Assembly (NCBI RefSeq): GCF_040819555.1
Contig: NZ_CP161920.1
Span: 881,501-945,500 of the forward strand
DNA length: 64,000 nt
Direction of reading: 5' to 3'
Origin: Nitratireductor sp. GISD-1A_MAKvit
Lineage (GTDB): Bacteria; Pseudomonadota; Alphaproteobacteria; Rhizobiales; Rhizobiaceae
Made by a program: the position numbers and the translations under genes. The notes beneath the pieces are model-generated. The model saw only the letters and a program-made list of their open reading frames with translations, did not search any database and was not told the origin of the DNA. This document shows positions 1-9,050 of this stretch, in pieces; position 1 is the first letter of the stretch, and each line of letters starts with the position of its first letter.

Positions 1-2
1 TC

Positions 3-491
3 ATCATTGCACCGCCGCGCGGCGCCCTGCATTCACCCCTGCGCTATCGGCCCGTGGAGACGGACAAGCTTGTGGTGGCGGTGCCGGAGGAATGGGTAAT
101 TTCGGGTCGGGTCTCGCCGCATGGCGGCAAGCTCGATTTCGACGCCCTGCGGGATCTGCCGGTCATCCTCTTTCCGAGGCAGAGCGCGCCGGTGCTGCAC
201 GATCTTGTGACGCGCTATTACGCCGAACGCGATGCAATGCCTGTTGCGGGCCAGCAGGCGGTGCAGATGCAGACGATCATAAATCTGGTTTCCGCTGGGC
301 TCGGCATTGCATTTGTGCCAAGCACGATGCGGCGGCTGATCCGACCGGGTGTCGTGTACTTTCGGCTGGCGGAACAGCAGCCCGAGATCGAGATCGGTTT
401 TGCATGGCGTAGTTCCGGTGCCAGCGCCGCCTTGAAGCATCTCGCCGACAGTGTGGATGAGATGTTTCCGCACTTCCCGGCATCGGGTTGA
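3..491 (+). CDS. LysR-family regulator, C-terminal part (5' truncated by window)
   Basis: The open frame enters from the left edge and ends at a TGA at 489-491. The visible 160 or so residues match the periplasmic-binding-protein-like effector domain of LysR regulators: the run LVVAVPEEW, a central DALRDLPVILFPR segment, and the late motif INLVSAGLGIAFVPST that is typical of this domain. The DNA-binding helix-turn-helix lies outside the window, so the effector and target cannot be named. It converges on the amine oxidase gene, from which it is separated by a strong hairpin. A later GTG at 54 is in frame but is internal to the domain and is not a credible start. Confidence 0.85.
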   Translation: MIAPPRGALHSPLRYRPVETDKLVVAVPEEWVISGRVSPHGGKLDFDALRDLPVILFPRQSAPVLHDLVTRYYAERDAMPVAGQQAVQMQTIINLVSAGLGIAFVPSTMRRLIRPGVVYFRLAEQQPEIEIGFAWRSSGASAALKHLADSVDEMFPHFPASG

Positions 492-515
492 CGGAGGCGG
501 GCCACCCGCCTCCGT
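491..515. terminator. Convergent-gene hairpin
   Basis: A perfect 11-bp inverted repeat (491-501 with 505-515, loop of 3) sits between the convergent LysR fragment and amine oxidase gene. A second short palindrome, GTCCCCGGGGAC, follows at once. There is no clear T-tract on either side, so rho-independent termination is only likely, not shown. Confidence 0.5.
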
Positions 516-528
516 CCCCGGGGACGGA

Positions 529-2517
529 CTATTCTTCCGGCATCCGCACGGTGAGCGCGGGATTGTGCGGGAAGAAGTTGTAAGGCTTCAGTGTGAAGCC
601 CTTCCACATGGTCGACATGACCGGCCAGTCTTCCATCTGCGGCACGTGGTGGAAGCCCATCGTGTACCAGGTGACAATGTCGGTGTTGTCGATGCTGCGG
701 TCCTGCTTCACCCATTCGGCCAGCGTGTCCGTGCCGTCGCTCTGGAATGCGTACTCGCCGCCGGCATAGCGCTCATCGACCGCATAGGGCGTGGTCCAGA
801 ACGTGTAGTCGATATAGGCGTTGCGCTTGGCGGGCATGTCGTTTTCGGTGTCGAGCGGGCTGTAGGCGACGCTGTTCTGCGGCATGATCATGTAGCCCGG
901 CACGTGGCCGACGCCGACTTTCCGGCCCATGTTCATGATATGGTACATGGCCGGCGTCGCCGGATTGACCCGGTAGCGCGCGTTCATCTCCGTCTTGGGC
1001 ATCTCTGCCTTTGCCACCCACATGGACCGACGGGGCAGGTCGTCTGCGACCTCGCCTTTCACAAGGCCGGTGCGCATGAAGACATTGTCCTGGCCATCAA
1101 TGTCGAAATCGAGCCGGAAGTTGAAGAAGTGGTCGTGGTTCGGCGCGATCAAATTTGGCATGATCAGCGTCCCGTAGCGGGTTTCCTGCTCCGCCGTGGC
1201 GTCGGCCATGGAAGTGGAGGCGGCGCCCTTCACCGCGTCGAGGCCCGTTGCACCGACCATCACGCGGATGCGGCCATTCTGCTCGAACACATAGTCGATG
1301 AGATAGTCGTAATTGCCGACCTGCGAGGCGGAGCGCACCACGAGCTCGTTCGCCGGGCGACCCTCAGCCGGCACGGCCTGATCCTCGCTCTGGGCGAAGA
1401 TTTCGTAGTGCCGCCATGCGGGGTCGCCGATGTTGCGCTCGAAGATGCAGAGCGCATCGGGGATCTCGATCGGATTGCCCAGATCGTCATGGACGGTGGC
1501 GGGCAGGAAGCGGGCGTATGAGGGGCAGTCGACGCCTGCGCGCAGCGGGCTTAAGAAGATGCCAAAACCATATTCGCCGCTGTCCATATAGGTGCGCCAG
1601 TACCAGCCCTTGTCCGGGTCCATATAAGGCACGAACACTTCCGACAGATGGGCCTGATAGAGCACCGAACGCCATTCGTCGCGGTCATTCACCTCGATGT
1701 TGGAGAGAACGACGCCGGGGCGCTTGTCGACGCGCCAGCGGAACCGCCACATGTCCCAGTTCACCATGCTGCCATCGATGGTGAAGTTGGGCTCGCCTTC
1801 CTGTCGCAGCGTGGCGGGGTTGCTTTCGGGACGCAGCGCACCGGTGCGCGCTTCGACCTCTTCCTCTGTGTAGCCCCAGGGGTCCTCCGGCACGGGGACG
1901 ACGCCGGTGTCGATAACTTCCACCACGGATTTGCCGGCGAGATCGACCACGGCATAGAGACCTTCAATGGGCTTGGCGTAGAAGTTGGAGCCGGTCGGAT
2001 TGACGTAGCAGGGCACCTTCATGAGGCGCTGGCCGGCTTCCGCCTCGATGTCGAAGGAACCGGCAGTCAGCGGCAGGCAGAAGACATCATCCGGCTTGAG
2101 CTCGCGCTTTGCCAGCGCTGCCACGAAGTTTTCGTCGGAGAGCGCCAGATCCATGGCACCGATGAACTCTTCAAGCAGCACCATATGCTGGCCGCCAATG
2201 GGGCCGAAATTCTCGATCTCTCCGGAAACCAGATCGACCTCGGCCTTGTAGGTGTCGTCGCCGGAAATCACATGCACGGTGGCGGCGCGGGGGCCTTCAT
2301 CGCCTTCTTTCCAGGCGAGAACCTCGGCCTTCTCTGGCTCTTTCAGCTCGATCAGTGGAAAGCGGGCTTCGTCGGAAATCCGCTCATCGGACTTCATGAT
2401 CGTGACGATTTCAGCGATCTCGTCTTTGGAGAGACCGTCCAGCGGATGTGCGAGTGCGCCACTGCATAAGGCGGTGAGCGCAAGGGCTGCGCATGTGGTC
2501 GATAAGTGTCTTCTCAT
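529..2517 (-). CDS. tynA: Copper-containing primary amine oxidase
   Basis: A 662-residue quinoprotein that oxidises primary amines to aldehyde, ammonia and hydrogen peroxide in the periplasm. An N-terminal signal peptide is visible (hydrophobic stretch ending near GALA, residues 10-23). All key residues are present: the catalytic base Asp about residue 312 in YMDSGEYGFG, the topaquinone precursor Tyr about 403 in GNYDYL, and copper ligands His about 461 and 463 (NHDHFF) and His about 624 (GFHHVPQMEDW). Length fits the bacterial family. An aldehyde dehydrogenase follows upstream on the same strand and a FeaR-like activator lies beyond it, the same partnership as the E. coli tyramine/phenylethylamine locus. 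The exact amine is inferred from context only. Confidence 0.93.
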   Translation of the reverse strand: MRRHLSTTCAALALTALCSGALAHPLDGLSKDEIAEIVTIMKSDERISDEARFPLIELKEPEKAEVLAWKEGDEGPRAATVHVISGDDTYKAEVDLVSGEIENFGPIGGQHMVLLEEFIGAMDLALSDENFVAALAKRELKPDDVFCLPLTAGSFDIEAEAGQRLMKVPCYVNPTGSNFYAKPIEGLYAVVDLAGKSVVEVIDTGVVPVPEDPWGYTEEEVEARTGALRPESNPATLRQEGEPNFTIDGSMVNWDMWRFRWRVDKRPGVVLSNIEVNDRDEWRSVLYQAHLSEVFVPYMDPDKGWYWRTYMDSGEYGFGIFLSPLRAGVDCPSYARFLPATVHDDLGNPIEIPDALCIFERNIGDPAWRHYEIFAQSEDQAVPAEGRPANELVVRSASQVGNYDYLIDYVFEQNGRIRVMVGATGLDAVKGAASTSMADATAEQETRYGTLIMPNLIAPNHDHFFNFRLDFDIDGQDNVFMRTGLVKGEVADDLPRRSMWVAKAEMPKTEMNARYRVNPATPAMYHIMNMGRKVGVGHVPGYMIMPQNSVAYSPLDTENDMPAKRNAYIDYTFWTTPYAVDERYAGGEYAFQSDGTDTLAEWVKQDRSIDNTDIVTWYTMGFHHVPQMEDWPVMSTMWKGFTLKPYNFFPHNPALTVRMPEE

Positions 2518-2545
2518 GTTATCTGCTCCTCCTAGGTCCCGGTTT

Positions 2546-3979
2546 TCACATGATGATGGTCTGGCCGACCGTATTTTCCATCAGCCCCGCCTCGGCGAAC
2601 TGTACGCCGACCCCTGATTGCTTGATGCCGCCAAAGGGGGCGTTGGGCTGGATCATGCCGTGCTTGTTGATCCATGCGGTGCCGCATTCGAGCTGCAGCG
2701 CCAGCGCCTTCGCGCGTTCGGTGTCCTGCGACCAGATCGAACCGCCAAGTCCATTCGGGTTGTCATTGGCGCGGGCGATCACCGCCTCGACATCCGTGTA
2801 CCGGATGATCGGCAGGACGGGACCGAACTGCTCCTCATCGACGAGGCGCATGCCGTGCTCGGCATCGGCGACGATGGTCGCGGGGTAGAAGTAGCCGGGC
2901 CCGCCGGACGGCGCACCGCCGGTGAGGATGCGGGCGCCTTGTGCTTTCGCTTCTTCGACCAGCTCCTTCACGCGCTCGAACTGCATTGCGTTCTGGACGG
3001 GGCCGAGAGCGACACCCTCCTGCCGCCCGTCGCCCATGGGGATGGCCTCGGCGAGGGCTGCAAGCGCATCGCACACCGCATCATAAATGCTCTCATGCAC
3101 ATAGAGCCGCTTGATGCAGGCGCAGGTCTGTCCGTTGTTCAGGAATGCTCCCCAGAAGAGCCCTTCGGCTATCGCCTGCGGATCGACATCGGGCAGCACG
3201 ATTGCCGCGTCATTGCCGCCCAGCTCAAGGGTGAGGCGCTTCACGGTTTCGGCGGCGGAGGCCATGATTTTGCGGCCGGTTCCGGTGGAGCCGGTGAACA
3301 CCATCTTGTCAATGCCGGGATGGGCGGACATGGCCGCGCCGATTTCATCTGCGCCGCAGACGATGTTGACCACGCCGGCCGGTAAGACCTGATTGATGAG
3401 CTCGACGAAACGGATCGTGGCAAGCGGCGTGTTGGGCGAGGGCTTGATGACCACGCAATTGCCGGCGCGCACGGCGGGAATGATGTGCCAGGCGGCAATG
3501 AGCACCGGGAAGTTCCACGGGGTGATGGAGCCGACCACGCCGATGGGCTTGCGGTGCACTTCCACGCGGCCCTCATTGTTGTCCTGCAGGACGGAGACGG
3601 GCAGAGCGAGGCCGGCGGTGTGGCGGGTCCACGCGGCGGCGGCGCCGATTTCCCACTGCGAACCGAAACCGCCAATGGGCTTGCCCTGCTCGGCGGTCAG
3701 CAGCGGGGCAAGTTCGGGAATGGTCTGCTCGATGAGGTCAGCGATCTTCAGACAGGCGGCCTTGCGCTTTTCATCGCTGGTTGCAGCCCATCCGGGAAAG
3801 GCAGCGCGCGCGGCTTTGACGGCATCGTCCAAGTCGGAGCGGGTGCCGAGCGGCATATGGCCGGCAGGTGCGCCGGTTGCCGGATCGAGCACCGGTTGTG
3901 TCTCACTGGCTGGCGCTTTGTGCCCATTGATGATGTTGTGAAACGGATCGCTGTTCGCTGCTACTGCGGTATCGGCCAT
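2546..3979 (-). CDS. NAD(P)-dependent aldehyde dehydrogenase
   Basis: A 477-residue member of the ALDH superfamily. The cofactor-binding FTGSTGTGRK segment (about 229-237), the general-base Glu in LELGGNDA (about 252) and the nucleophilic Cys in NNGQTC (about 286) are intact, as is the PWNFP motif (about 154-158). It lies 28 bp upstream of the copper amine oxidase in the same direction, so its likely job is to oxidise the aldehyde released by that enzyme to a carboxylic acid, as FeaB/PadA does for phenylacetaldehyde. Substrate is an inference from the neighbour. Start chosen at the ATG preceded by a GGAGGAAG-type ribosome site. Confidence 0.92.
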   Translation of the reverse strand: MADTAVAANSDPFHNIINGHKAPASETQPVLDPATGAPAGHMPLGTRSDLDDAVKAARAAFPGWAATSDEKRKAACLKIADLIEQTIPELAPLLTAEQGKPIGGFGSQWEIGAAAAWTRHTAGLALPVSVLQDNNEGRVEVHRKPIGVVGSITPWNFPVLIAAWHIIPAVRAGNCVVIKPSPNTPLATIRFVELINQVLPAGVVNIVCGADEIGAAMSAHPGIDKMVFTGSTGTGRKIMASAAETVKRLTLELGGNDAAIVLPDVDPQAIAEGLFWGAFLNNGQTCACIKRLYVHESIYDAVCDALAALAEAIPMGDGRQEGVALGPVQNAMQFERVKELVEEAKAQGARILTGGAPSGGPGYFYPATIVADAEHGMRLVDEEQFGPVLPIIRYTDVEAVIARANDNPNGLGGSIWSQDTERAKALALQLECGTAWINKHGMIQPNAPFGGIKQSGVGVQFAEAGLMENTVGQTIIM

Positions 3980-4061
3980 GTTCTTCCTCCTCCCGATCGC
4001 GCCGCTTTCCGGGCGGCATCAATCGGTCATAGTGGAGGCGCATCAGACCAAAGGTCTTGGA

Positions 4062-5030
4062 CTATTGCGTCAGGTCTTTGGCCGATGACGTCGCTGCATG
4101 AAGACGGTATTCGCCGGGTGGGACCTTGAAACGCGCCCGGAACTGCCGGTTGAAATAGGACAGGTCGTTGAAGCCGGCATCGAATGCAATACTAGAGATC
4201 CGCTCCGACGTTCCCGCGCATTTCTGGCCCATAAGCCGTTCGCAGACATAATCGAGCCGTGTGCCGATCAGGCAATCCGACAATGAGGAGCCAGCAGCCT
4301 GAAACCGGCGCTGCAGGGCGCGCAGGCTCACCCCCATCGCCGATGCGACGCTCGCCGGGGTGCATTCGGGATCGCGGAAGCGCTGGCGGATATAGGCGCG
4401 CGCCTTGGCGACAAGCAGCTCATCGCTGGTGCCAGCCGACGGAAGGCTGCCGGCTTCAAGCCCGCAAAGATAGGCTCCCATCAGATTGAAGAAGGCCTCG
4501 CCTATGAAATGCTGCTGAGCGGCGGCATCTTCCGCATTCACCAGGCGGTCGATGGTGGCGCGTAAGGCCATGCCGATCTCGGTGGAGCCGGGGATCGGGC
4601 AGCCGCCGAGCGCTGCCGTGCCAAAGCGGTGGGCGAACTCGGAGCGGTTCAGATGGACGGAGTATTGCAGGCTGCCGCTATCGCCATAAAGAAAGCGGGA
4701 AGGATAGGCCGAATCGATCATGATGAAATCGCCTGGTGCGAGACGCACATCGGCATCACCCTGTCGCATGACCGAATGCCCCGACTTTTGCAGGACGAGA
4801 AACAGATGCTCGGCGGAATCCTGACGAATGCAGCGCCAGTCCCGGTTGATGCGCGCAGCGCTGTTGCGCACCACCGCCACTGCCAGCGCCTGACGCTGTT
4901 TCAGTGTGATGATGCCGCGCATGTCGCGTGCGCCATCCGGCGGCGACACCAGAAACTGGCCGCAAACATTGCGCACACCAGCCTGGAAGGCATCGAGCGA
5001 TGCCAGGCTGTTTGTCTTGTCAGACGGCAT
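4062..5030 (-). CDS. feaR: AraC-family activator, FeaR-like
   Basis: About 322 residues from the ATG at 5030; an upstream in-frame ATG at 5069 would add 13 residues, and the start at 5030 has an AGGAG-type site just before it. The N-terminal half is an AraC-binding-like sensor domain (PGDFIMIDSAYPSRF). The C-terminal half holds two helix-turn-helix motifs, with SVASAMGVSLRALQRRFQ as the first and the family signature IAFDAGFNDLSYFNRQFR near the end. It is next to the aldehyde dehydrogenase and amine oxidase genes in the same orientation, which fits the FeaR role of activating amine oxidase and aldehyde dehydrogenase genes in response to aromatic aldehydes or amines. The effector is not proven. 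Confidence 0.8.
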   Translation of the reverse strand: MPSDKTNSLASLDAFQAGVRNVCGQFLVSPPDGARDMRGIITLKQRQALAVAVVRNSAARINRDWRCIRQDSAEHLFLVLQKSGHSVMRQGDADVRLAPGDFIMIDSAYPSRFLYGDSGSLQYSVHLNRSEFAHRFGTAALGGCPIPGSTEIGMALRATIDRLVNAEDAAAQQHFIGEAFFNLMGAYLCGLEAGSLPSAGTSDELLVAKARAYIRQRFRDPECTPASVASAMGVSLRALQRRFQAAGSSLSDCLIGTRLDYVCERLMGQKCAGTSERISSIAFDAGFNDLSYFNRQFRARFKVPPGEYRLHAATSSAKDLTQ

Positions 5031-5130
5031 AAGTCTCCTCCCGCCCTGTTCTGCTCTCCATGCAGGCAAGGGCGGGGGGAAGCGTAATCAGCTTTCACCG
5101 GCTCGGCAAGCCGGGCGCGTGTCTCCGCTC

Positions 5131-7209
5131 TCAGGAGCCGGAGGGGCTTGCCTCTCTGCGGCTGATCATCTGTCTTACGAACACCGGAAGTACGATGACG
5201 GCGCCAGCCAGCGTCGCGTAGAGGTCGGGCGCGACAAAGAGGATCGCAGCAAGGGCAAGAAGCAGCCGCTCATAGACGCGCAGCGGCGCAAAGAGCCAGC
5301 TTGAGAATGCTGCCGAAAGCATCCAAATGCCCAGCATCGCGCCAATCGTTGCCACGAAGAACTCGCTCCAGGTGAAGCTGTCGGTGACAAGCAGCATGGA
5401 GGGCGAGAAGACGAAGACGAAGGGCACCAGTGCCTTGCCCATGCCCAGCCGGAAGGCGGTGTTGCCGGCCTTGAAGGCGTTGGCGCCGGCAATGCCGGCT
5501 GCGGCGTATGCCGCCAGGGCAACGGGCGGAGTGATGTCTGCCAGAACTCCGAAATAGAACACGAAGAAGTGGGCCACGATTGGCTCGACCCCGAGCAGGT
5601 TCAGAATGGGGGCGGCAACCGCGATCATGATCAGGTAGTTGGCCGTGGTGGGAATGCCGCAGCCCATCAAAACGCAGACCATTGCCGTCATGATGAGGGT
5701 GAAAAGCAGGGTCAGCGTGGCGACGCTGAAGAGCTCGAAGGGCAGGAAGGCGAGGCCGTCTGCCACACTCTGCGCCCAGCCGGCGGCCACGGATGTGACC
5801 ATATAGGCGATCTTGAAGCCGACGCCGGTAAGCGTGACGACACCGATGATGACACCGACAAGGGCTGCAGCGGCGGTGACCGAAAGCGAGTATTTCGCGC
5901 CGACAACGAAACCCTCCCAGGTCTCGCGGATGCTTTCCATGACTGCGGTCTTGATATCGTGACGCAGAAAATTCTGGATGACCAGCACGAGCAGGCACGC
6001 CGTGATGCCCCAGAAGGCGGCGAGATAGGGCGTCTTGCCCGACAAGAGGATGGCTATCAGGACGAACAGTGGCAGCGTGGTGAGCCAGCCGGCCTTGAAG
6101 ACGGTCCACGCGACGGGCAGTTCGTCTTTGGTGAGACCGCGCAGGCCGCGGCGGCGCGCTTCCAGGTGCACCTGCACCAGAACGCCGAAGAAATGCATGA
6201 AGGCAGGCACCAGCGCGGCGGTGAGAATGGTGGTGAGCGGAACGCCCAGATATTCGATCATCAGGAAGGCGACCGCGCCCATGACGGGCGGCGTGATCTG
6301 ACCGCCGGTGGAGCTTGCGGCCTCGACGGCTGCCGCGAAATGGCGCGGATAGCCGATGCGGATCATCGCCGGGATGGTGAGCGAGCCGGTTGTCACCGTG
6401 TTGGCGATGGAAGAACCGGAGATCGAGCCGAGCATCGCGGAGGAGAGCACGGATACTTTGGCGGGCCCGCCTGAATAGCGCCCGGCCAGAGCCGAAGCGA
6501 GATCGATGAAGAGCTGCCCCAGGCCGATGCGGGTGGCAAGAACGCCGAACAGCACGAAGTGGAACACATAGGTCGAGATGACGCCGAGCGCCGTGCCGTA
6601 AATGCCCTGGCTGGTCAGGTATAGATGGTTGACGATGTTGTCCCAGCTGGCACCCGGATGGGCGAGAATTCCGGGCATCGACTGGCCGAAATAGGCATAG
6701 GCGATGAACAGAAGGGCAATGACGGGCAGCGGCCAGCCCATGGCGCGCCGCGTCGCTTCAAGCAGCACCGCGATCAGCACCGTTCCCATGATGACATCGA
6801 TGGGCAATGGATCGCCGACGCGGAAGGCGAGCTCGTTGAAAATCCACGGAACATAGAGTGCCGAAACGGCACCGGCGATTGCGAACACCCAATCCTGGAC
6901 AGGCATGCCAAGCGGATAGAGCAATCCGCGGCGGGGTTCGCGCGGCTGGTGCCATGCGGCGAAGAAGACGAAGATCAGGGCGAGGGTGAAGGCCAGGTGC
7001 AGGCCGCGATGAGTGGTGGCCTGCGGGATGCCATATCCCGATGTGTAATAGTGATAGCAGGAGAGGATGAACAGGGCGCCGCCGGCGATCCAGCTGAGCA
7101 GGGACGGCAATGGTCTGAAGCGGACTTCGGAATCGAACTGCTCTTCAAGCGCCTTCATTTCCTCTTCGGTCAGCGCTTCGGCGCGATCGGTTTCAGGTGT
7201 CTGGGCCAT
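5131..7209 (-). CDS. TRAP transporter fused permease (DctQ-DctM type)
   Basis: A 692-residue polytopic membrane protein with the 4TM/12TM fused layout of TAXI-type TRAP transporters: a short acidic cytoplasmic N-terminus, an N-terminal small-subunit region, then the large DctM-like domain with motifs such as SGSSIANTVTTGSLTIPAMIR and GGQITPPVMGAVAF, and later CGIPTTANYLIM and DITPPVALAAYAAAGIA. It imports an organic acid or similar solute with sodium ions, using the binding protein encoded just upstream. The pair lies next to the amine oxidase cluster, so the substrate may be an amine-derived acid, but TAXI systems characterised so far favour glutamate-like solutes; no substrate is assigned. 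Confidence 0.9.
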   Translation of the reverse strand: MAQTPETDRAEALTEEEMKALEEQFDSEVRFRPLPSLLSWIAGGALFILSCYHYYTSGYGIPQATTHRGLHLAFTLALIFVFFAAWHQPREPRRGLLYPLGMPVQDWVFAIAGAVSALYVPWIFNELAFRVGDPLPIDVIMGTVLIAVLLEATRRAMGWPLPVIALLFIAYAYFGQSMPGILAHPGASWDNIVNHLYLTSQGIYGTALGVISTYVFHFVLFGVLATRIGLGQLFIDLASALAGRYSGGPAKVSVLSSAMLGSISGSSIANTVTTGSLTIPAMIRIGYPRHFAAAVEAASSTGGQITPPVMGAVAFLMIEYLGVPLTTILTAALVPAFMHFFGVLVQVHLEARRRGLRGLTKDELPVAWTVFKAGWLTTLPLFVLIAILLSGKTPYLAAFWGITACLLVLVIQNFLRHDIKTAVMESIRETWEGFVVGAKYSLSVTAAAALVGVIIGVVTLTGVGFKIAYMVTSVAAGWAQSVADGLAFLPFELFSVATLTLLFTLIMTAMVCVLMGCGIPTTANYLIMIAVAAPILNLLGVEPIVAHFFVFYFGVLADITPPVALAAYAAAGIAGANAFKAGNTAFRLGMGKALVPFVFVFSPSMLLVTDSFTWSEFFVATIGAMLGIWMLSAAFSSWLFAPLRVYERLLLALAAILFVAPDLYATLAGAVIVLPVFVRQMISRREASPSGS

Positions 7210-7262
7210 CCTGCAAAGCCTCTCTGGAGATCATGATAACAGCATTTCGATGGCGGATAGAG

Positions 7263-7298
7263 ATGGACCCGGCCTGTGATCAGACAGGTCGGGTCCAT
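7263..7298 (-). promoter_or_regulatory. Intercistronic hairpin between binding protein and permease
   Basis: A 15-bp stem with one mismatch that becomes a G-U pair in one RNA strand (7263-7277 with 7284-7298), closed by a 6-base loop. It lies between the end of the TAXI binding-protein gene and the start of the permease gene, both on the minus strand. No T-tract follows in the direction of transcription. Such hairpins often protect the upstream message or partly stop polymerase so that the binding protein is made in excess over the permease. Confidence 0.5.
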
Positions 7299-7323
7299 TG
7301 TTCGTCATCGAGTTTTCTGAGCG

Positions 7324-8335
7324 TTATTCGCTCAGCACGCCCGCTTCGCGGTAGAATTTCTCCGCACCGGGGTGGAGCGGGATGCCAACACCGTCAAGCG
7401 CGGTTTCCTTCGTGATCTGACGGCCCTTGAGGTGGCCGGCATCGAGAAGCTTGCGGGTGTTGTCGTTCCACAGAGCCTTGGTGATCTCGTAGATGAGTTC
7501 TTCAGGCTGATCCGCACTGGTGATCCACTGTGCACCGACGGAAAGGGTGGTCACGTCTCCGTCAACACCTTCATAGGTGCCGCCTGGCACGGTGTTGGCT
7601 GCAAAGAAGCCATGCTCGCCGGTGACCTTGCCTGCTTCATCACCGTCAATCGAGACGAGCGTGATGTCGTGCTGGCTGGCCAGCTCGGCAATGGCGCCGG
7701 CCGGGAAGCCGCCGACAAAGAAGAAGGCATCCATCGCGCCGTCGCGCATACGCTCTGCGGCCTGATCAGGCTTGAGGTAGTGGGCTTCGACATCCTTTTC
7801 GGTAAGGCCATAGGCATCGAGGATGATGCGGGCATCGACGAGGGTGCCGGAGCCCGGCTCATCGAGCGAGACGCGCTTGCCCTTCAGGTCATCCACGCTG
7901 TCGATGCCGCTTTCGGCACTTGCGACAAGGTGAATGGTCTCGGGATAGAGGTTGGCGATCGCACGCAGCTTCTCGACCGGCTCGCGGTCTTCCCAGATGC
8001 CGGTGCCGCTATGGGCCCAGGTGGCCACATCCGACTGCGAGAAACCGGATTCGAGCGAGCCGCCGGCAATGGCGTTGACATTTGCCACCGAGCCGTTGGC
8101 CGAAAGGGGCCGTGGCGATCAGGCCGGGCACACCGCACGAACCGCCTTCCTCGCAGGGGCGCGAGCCGGGTGGATTGGAAATCGCATTGGCGATGAGACC
8201 GCCAATCGGATAGTAGGTTCCGGCGGTGCCGCCGGTGCCGATGCGGAAAAACTGGGGCTGCTGCGCAAGGGCCACGCCGCTCGCAGCCAGGCCGCACAAA
8301 ACCGCTCCAATAATCGCAAAACGCCGTCTGTTCAC
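7324..8335 (-). pseudogene. TAXI-family TRAP solute-binding protein, frameshifted
   Basis: Two frames together make one periplasmic binding protein of about 336 residues. The first part (from ATG at 8335) has a signal peptide and the family motif RIGTGGTAGTYYPIGG; the second part begins at VANVNAIAGG and runs through SDVATWAHSGTG to the stop at 7324. The break lies at the run of four G on the plus strand at 8106-8109; deleting one of them restores a continuous GLIATALSANGSVANVN reading. The rest of the protein is intact, so either a recent mutation or a sequencing error explains it. The gene is the first of an operon with the fused TRAP permease. Confidence 0.85.
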
Positions 8336-8419
8336 ATGATCCTCCCGGAAACGAAAAATGAAACTCTCTATGAGCTAGCACTCATTCTGCCAGCCATCAA
8401 TCTTTGATGATAGCTTATT

Positions 8420-8437
8420 AATGTGATCTATCACATT
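8420..8437. promoter_or_regulatory. Perfect palindromic operator candidate
   Basis: The inverted repeat AATGTGAT-CT-ATCACATT sits in the divergent space between the TAXI/TRAP operon and the glyoxalase gene, about 85 bp before the binding-protein start. The core TGTGATCTATCACA has four bases between TGTGA and TCACA, unlike the six of a CRP site, so a GntR-family or other dimeric regulator is more likely. Confidence 0.5.
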
Positions 8438-8532
8438 TGTGCAGGGACTCGGCCTCTGGCCGGATTTCGAACCGGGGTAAAACAGCCTTGCCCGCGCGGC
8501 GAGTGCTGCTGGAACATTTCATTGGAGGCAAT

Positions 8533-8928
8533 TTGGCCAAGTGTATTCACACCATGATCCGCGTCTTGAACGAGGAGAGATCAGTCGCGTTTTACAGGAC
8601 TGCCTTTGGTCTGGAGGTGGCTGATCGGTTTGACTTTGAGGGTTTCACCCTCGTTTACCTGCGAAATGCTGAAGCCGATTTCGAAGTCGAGCTTACCATA
8701 AACAAGGACCGGACAGAGCCTTATGATCAGGGCGATGGCTACGGACATCTGGCGGTGGCGGTGGATGACCTCGACGCGGAGCATGCGCGCTTCAAGGCCG
8801 AAGGGCTGGAACCACGCGATGTGGTGGCGTTCGAACGGGAAGGGACGTTGCTGGCGCGATTCTTTTTCGTGCAGGACCCCGATGGATACAAGATCGAGGT
8901 GCTGCAGAAGCACGGCCGTTATCGCTGA
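8533..8928 (+). CDS. gloA: Lactoylglutathione lyase (glyoxalase I)
   Basis: A 131-residue VOC-fold enzyme that converts the methylglyoxal-glutathione hemithioacetal to S-lactoylglutathione in the cytoplasm. The TTG at 8533 is chosen because a GGAGG lies a few bases before it and the product then begins MAKCIHTMIRV, as in the family. The four metal ligands are visible: His in IHTMIRV, Glu in FEVELT, His in GYGHLAV and Glu in YKIEVLQ. Length is close to the usual 130-135. It lies just outside the element junction and is probably part of the resident chromosome. Confidence 0.9.
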   Translation: MAKCIHTMIRVLNEERSVAFYRTAFGLEVADRFDFEGFTLVYLRNAEADFEVELTINKDRTEPYDQGDGYGHLAVAVDDLDAEHARFKAEGLEPRDVVAFEREGTLLARFFFVQDPDGYKIEVLQKHGRYR

Positions 8929-8998
8929 TGTTTCGGGCTGTCTGCCAGTGGCTGGAAGCCCGGTAGATGGCCCCACCCGCTCCCCGCGGCCAGACAGC

Positions 8999-9022
8999 AA
9001 AAAGGCCCGGGAGACCCGAGCC
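8999..9022 (-). terminator. Rho-independent terminator after the tRNA-Gly remnant
   Basis: Reading the minus strand, the stem GGCTCGGG with CCCGGGCC (9022-9004, one mismatch, 3-base loop) is followed directly by TTTTT (9003-8999). It lies about 30 bp beyond the encoded CCA of the tRNA-like sequence, the expected place for the terminator of a single tRNA gene. Confidence 0.7.
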
Positions 9023-9050
9023 TGTAAGCCGTTCATGTCGCAAGGAAAAC

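Noticed and set aside
451..1521. Long plus-strand open frame opposite the amine oxidase gene
   Set aside because: It is the complement of a gene with full catalytic motifs and shows no domain of its own; typical high-GC shadow frame.
8420..8437. CRP-type site
   Set aside because: TGTGA and TCACA are four bases apart instead of six; kept only as a generic palindrome.
8447..8485. Possible tRNA T-arm (GATTTCGAACC-like)
   Set aside because: One base too many in the loop and no matching acceptor or anticodon arm nearby.
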